Assembly (NCBI GenBank): GCA_963578625.1 | Contig: CAUZEO010000222.1 | Span: 1 to 8,875 of the forward strand | DNA length: 8,875 nt | Direction: 5' to 3' | From: CAUZEO01 sp963578625 | GTDB lineage: Bacteria; Verrucomicrobiota; Kiritimatiellia; SLOV01 | In this document: one piece after another, positions 7,101 to 8,875 of the stretch | Layout: every line of letters begins with the position of its first letter | Position numbering within the stretch: the first letter of the stretch is position 1 | Translations under genes and position numbers: made by a program | The notes under the pieces: generated by a model | The model's input: only the letters and a program-made list of their open reading frames with translations | Told to the model about the DNA's origin: nothing | Databases searched by the model: none

Positions 7101-7878
7101 TACCCTTGCCGTCATTGCGGTAGAGCCGGTCGTATTGCCCGGAGATCACTTCGAAGGTCCGTTCGTCGGGACCGTTGATCAGGTCTATTTGCTCGCGCAG
7201 TTTCGGTTCCATGGCGGGAAGGCCGTCTTTTTGATAGTACCTGCCTTGGGGGGTCTTGCGCGGGGTAATCCGATACGTCACCAGGTAGCCGTCGAGGTCT
7301 CCATCGAGATCATAGTCGGCAAAGGCCATCATGATGCTGGCGCCGTGGAAATTGAGGCCGGACTTCTCTGATCGGTCAACGAACTTGCCGTTGCCGCGGT
7401 TGATGTAGAGGCGGTTGGGACAATCGTATCCGCAAACGAAGAGATCCAGATCCCCGTCGTTGTCGATATCCGCGAAGCTTGCGCCTTGCCCCCAGAGCGT
7501 TTCGTCTTCGAGTCCGGCAGTCTGCGTTACGTCTTCGAAACGGAAATCGCCAAGGTTCCGGTAGAGGCGGCTGCCGCCGAAGGGGCGAGTAAGGAAGAGA
7601 TCGGGCCGGCCGTCCCCGTCGTAGTCCCCGACGGCGACCCCGCCACCGACGCAGGGAAATGGAAGTTCGTGCTGGTACTTTTCCGGCGGGGTCCAGCGGT
7701 GGACAAAGTCAATTCCGGTCCGTTCCGGATCCATCCGTTGAAATCGCGGCCCGTTCGCGGCGGGCGACACGTCAAGCGGGGCTACGTCGATCCGCCCTTC
7801 CGGCAGCACCAAAGGGGTCCGCCCGCAACCGCTGGATACCATCAGACACAGAAAGACCATCGCCGGCCTTCTGATCAT
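4198..7878 (-). CDS. Giant exported lipoprotein with FG-GAP repeats and two ASPIC/UnbV domains
   Basis: Predicted surface lipoprotein of 1226 residues. The ATG at 7878 gives MIRRPAMVFLCLMVSSGC, a lipoprotein signal with Cys18. An in-frame GTG 60 bases upstream (7938) would bury the signal and overlaps a likely promoter. There are two similar halves. Half one (about residues 54-616) opens with GIDFVHRW, carries seven D-x-D-x-D-G-x-x-D loops (DYDGDGRPD, DIDNDGDLD, DYDLDGDLD, DYNNDRYPD with D for G, DINNDGLVD, DLDNDGWVD, DLDADGDLD) and ends in an ASPIC/UnbV domain (GIGARIEL...HFGLG...FWPSG). Half two (about 650-1226) has seven more loops, from DVDGNGLDD to DLNGDGWVD, one degenerate copy (DFEGEGRKR), and a closing ASPIC domain (AVGARVTV...TFGLG...RWPDG). 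Such loops bind calcium within beta-propellers. Proteins of this build are common in Planctomycetota, Verrucomicrobiota and Bacteroidota; their ligand is mostly unknown, with adhesion or carbohydrate binding likely. No catalytic site is visible. Confidence 0.9.
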   Translation of the reverse strand: MIRRPAMVFLCLMVSSGCGRTPLVLPEGRIDVAPLDVSPAANGPRFQRMDPERTGIDFVHRWTPPEKYQHELPFPCVGGGVAVGDYDGDGRPDLFLTRPFGGSRLYRNLGDFRFEDVTQTAGLEDETLWGQGASFADIDNDGDLDLFVCGYDCPNRLYINRGNGKFVDRSEKSGLNFHGASIMMAFADYDLDGDLDGYLVTYRITPRKTPQGRYYQKDGLPAMEPKLREQIDLINGPDERTFEVISGQYDRLYRNDGKGTFTDVSAEALGKAAAGNDMGNAVLWWDYNNDRYPDLYVANDFAGPDRLLQNLGDGTFLDVTFDSLPHTPWFSMGADSADINNDGLVDLMGTDMSGTSHYKQKMSMGDMSANGWFLEWAEPRQYMRNTVYLNSGTPRFLEAAYLTGLADTDWTWSINFGDLDNDGWVDLFAANGMTGDWSNSDFGRRTGLSRDGVTAKSAKMFSHVPPKREPNMAFRNRGDLSFEPVAAEWGLDFEGISFGAAFGDLDADGDLDLVVNNFGEAPGIYHNQTAGPHRITVRLEGTQSNRQGIGARIELRSGDLIQTRYLTVARGFMGAVEPIAHFGLGSNQAVDRLTVFWPSGQVQEFSDLTPDQQYTIAEPHSATPQSVQPTPKDRMFRRGYLGNDQPHRERAFDDYAMQPLLPYQLSQLGPGLACADVDGNGLDDVYVGGAAGSPGLLYRQLDPGLFSGGMQDKDFSRHRDREDMGALFFDVDIDGDMDLYVVSGGVELPAGPSGQPDDEVLRDRLYLNDGSGAFSDAPEGTLPDVHDSGGTAVAADMDRDGDLDLFVGGRVIPGHYPLAPESRLLRNEDGRLVDVTDEVAPALRHTGLVTGALWSDVDNDGDPDLLVAHEWGPVKLFANEDGRLEDRTEQAGLAGRIGWYNGINGRDVDHDGDIDYVVGNVGLNTKYHASEEQPALLYYGDFEGEGRKRLVEAEYEDENLFPIRGKSCSEHAMPFVTKQFPSFHEFAVASLAEIYTPRCLKESQRFAANSFESGLLINDGTGRFTFQPFPRLAQISPVYGTVLTDVDGDGLTDIYLVQNFFAHQRETGRMDGGVSLLLTGNGEGVFDPVWPDRSGLVVAGDAKASTSTDLNGDGWVDFVVAVNNGRVLTFENRRSSDGAAMTVALRGRPGNPTAVGARVTVEREHGPPQTDEVRAGGGYLSQSTAKLTFGLGEDQEATRIKVRWPDGTQTTHQPPPGAKVLVLEQH

Positions 7879-7914
7879 TGGTCCGAGTTTTGAAAAACCA
7901 CAACGCACGAAAGT

Positions 7915-7943
7915 AGAGTATTCCACCGGGCACCGCACATCAA
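7915..7943 (-). promoter_or_regulatory. Candidate promoter of the FG-GAP lipoprotein gene
   Basis: On the minus strand TTGATG (7943-7938) and TACTCT (7920-7915) are spaced by exactly 17 bases. The -35 is a fair match to the sigma-70 consensus and the -10 a weak one. Transcription would begin about 30 bases before the ATG at 7878, which fits that start and excludes the GTG at 7938. Confidence 0.3.
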
Positions 7944-7951
7944 GCGAGCGC

Positions 7952-7966
7952 CCTGTGAAACACAGG
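7952..7966. promoter_or_regulatory. Operator-like palindrome upstream of the candidate promoter
   Basis: CCTGTG-AAA-CACAGG is a perfect six-base dyad with a three-base centre. It lies eight bases upstream of the candidate -35 box, a position suiting an activator. The binding protein is unknown, and such a dyad may occur by chance. Confidence 0.25.
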
Positions 7967-7988
7967 ACATGAAATATTATGGCAGTAC

Positions 7989-8022
7989 AAAAAAAAGAGG
8001 CCCGCCGTATGGGCGGGCCTCT
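7989..8022 (-). terminator. Strong intrinsic terminator of the PEP-CTERM gene
   Basis: On the minus strand AGAGGCCCGCC pairs perfectly with GGCGGGCCTCT around a five-base loop, followed by eight T (7996-7989). It begins about 20 bases after the stop codon at 8043 and separates this gene from the FG-GAP gene, which must therefore have its own promoter. Confidence 0.92.
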
Positions 8023-8042
8023 CGAGAGAATTTTCTGTGATG

Positions 8043-8849
8043 TCAGCGCCGGCGGCGCAGGACCATTGCGAGGGCACCGAGTCCAAGCAATGCCAGAGTG
8101 GACGGCTCGGGGACAATCTCGAACGCAATTTCGCTGAGACCCGCTTCGATCGAGTGTCTCGTTCCGGCACCTCCATCCAAAACCGCATCCATGTAGTTGA
8201 CCATCGTATCATCAAGGCCGCTGGTAATCACGAGGTATTGGAACGTCGCATTCTCTGAGGGGACTGAGAGGACCTGCGCCTCTAGATTTTCAGTCCCGCC
8301 CATAGCGAGCTCCCCGTCAAAAATCACAGACCAATCGCTCGCATCCGTGGAACCCCATCCGGCGCCGTCCCCTACGTTTGTGACTTCGATGGTCACTTCC
8401 CGCATTCCCTGCATGGCCCAGTAGGCTTGGTTGCCCTCGTTGTAGTTCCAGATGTGGACGTTTTTGATATCGTACGGTTGATCGAAACCGAACTCGGCCC
8501 ACTGCGAGCCTGCCACGGTACCGCCACGGGGATTGGGTTCACCGGTGGGCGTGCCATCCTGGAAGCCCATGGTCACGCCATTGTACGACGAACGAGTGTC
8601 TTCGTTATCATTGATCGCACCGGTATGAACGCGTTTCCCGCCGACATAGTACATTCCGGCGCCGTTGATCGTGTTGAGCATGGGCCGGGCATTTCCGGAC
8701 ATTACTCCGCCGCCCTTTTCGTTCATGGAACGTTGACTAACCGCGCTGGTGGCGTCGAATCCGTTGCCGGGGGTTGGGTTGCCGACAAATGTCGCCAACG
8801 CAGAATAGGCAAAGCTGCCAACTATTACTGCTACTACAAGTCTTTTCAC
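8043..8849 (-). CDS. PEP-CTERM sorted surface protein with a discoidin-like middle region
   Basis: Secreted protein of 268 residues. It starts at a GTG (8849) with AAGGAG seven bases upstream. Residues 1-19 (MKRLVVAVIVGSFAYSALA) form a signal peptide. About residues 110-215 look like a beta-sandwich of the discoidin (F5/8 type C) kind: WAEFGFDQPYDIKNVHIWNY, GMREVTIEVT, and FQYLVITS near the end; such folds often bind sugars or surfaces, but this is recognition by pattern only. Residues 246-268 are a classic PEP-CTERM tail: VPEPS, a hydrophobic helix of Leu/Ala/Gly, then RRRR. An exosortase would cut at the motif and hand the protein to the cell surface or extracellular polymer; no exosortase is in this window. 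The strong terminator downstream suggests a single-gene unit on this side. The partner or ligand is unknown. Confidence 0.92.
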   Translation of the reverse strand: MKRLVVAVIVGSFAYSALATFVGNPTPGNGFDATSAVSQRSMNEKGGGVMSGNARPMLNTINGAGMYYVGGKRVHTGAINDNEDTRSSYNGVTMGFQDGTPTGEPNPRGGTVAGSQWAEFGFDQPYDIKNVHIWNYNEGNQAYWAMQGMREVTIEVTNVGDGAGWGSTDASDWSVIFDGELAMGGTENLEAQVLSVPSENATFQYLVITSGLDDTMVNYMDAVLDGGAGTRHSIEAGLSEIAFEIVPEPSTLALLGLGALAMVLRRRR

Positions 8850-8856
8850 GTCTGCT

Positions 8857-8862
8857 CTCCTT
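8857..8862 (-). promoter_or_regulatory. Ribosome binding site fixing the GTG start of the PEP-CTERM gene
   Basis: AAGGAG on the minus strand sits seven bases before the GTG at 8849. The signal peptide begins immediately at this codon, so the start is secure despite not being ATG. Confidence 0.8.
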
Positions 8863-8875
8863 CACTGAGTATTAA

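Noticed and set aside
4372..7893. Many plus-strand frames of 90 to 230 codons opposite the FG-GAP gene
   Set aside because: They are antisense to repeated D-x-D-x-D-G codons, which read as Val/Ile/His-rich strings on the other strand. None has a convincing start or a known domain.
7879..7938. GTG at 7938 as the start of the FG-GAP gene
   Set aside because: It overlaps the candidate promoter and would bury the lipoprotein signal that begins at the ATG at 7878.

Overview
The window looks like chromosomal DNA of a bacterium from the Planctomycetota-Verrucomicrobiota-Lentisphaerota side of the tree, most likely a Verrucomicrobiota member. Three things suggest this: a PEP-CTERM surface protein, a very large FG-GAP/ASPIC-UnbV lipoprotein, and an exported hydrolase whose C-terminal tail resembles the small module common in verrucomicrobial surface proteins. 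This assignment is inference from protein style; no rRNA or other phylogenetic marker is present. No tRNA, rRNA, CRISPR array or intact mobile element was seen.

Layout from left to right. At 1-103 there is a possible truncated minus-strand N-terminus of unknown identity. At 197-1402 a plus-strand lipoprotein of the metal-dependent amidohydrolase/TatD-like type starts at a GTG behind a strong ribosome binding site. The stretch 1403-2578 looks gene-poor but holds a decayed toxin-antitoxin operon. It contains a ParD-like antitoxin with a CTG in place of its start and a one-base frameshift, followed in TAATG overlap by a zeta-type P-loop kinase toxin broken by two frameshifts and an in-frame stop. 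A short minus-strand coding-like fragment, about 1452-1622, abuts and partly overlaps the antitoxin start. At 2579-3922 lies a 447-residue relative of the D-apionate lactonase family that appears to lack the first half of its C-terminal barrel; an intrinsic terminator follows.

The 4020-4197 gap holds two adjacent imperfect inverted repeats, one ending two bases from the stop codon of the next, convergent gene. The minus-strand gene 4198-7878 encodes a 1226-residue exported lipoprotein made of two FG-GAP (calcium-loop) propeller-like halves, each closed by an ASPIC/UnbV domain. Upstream of it lie a possible promoter and a small palindrome. Then comes a strong terminator belonging to the last gene, a minus-strand PEP-CTERM protein (8043-8849) with a discoidin-like middle.

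The intact genes share a theme of export and surface location (two lipoproteins and one exosortase-sorted protein), with one likely sugar-acid enzyme relative in the cytoplasm. They do not form an obvious single operon. The most informative new reading is the reconstructed dead toxin-antitoxin module, together with the shortened lactonase relative and the structured intergenic repeat.
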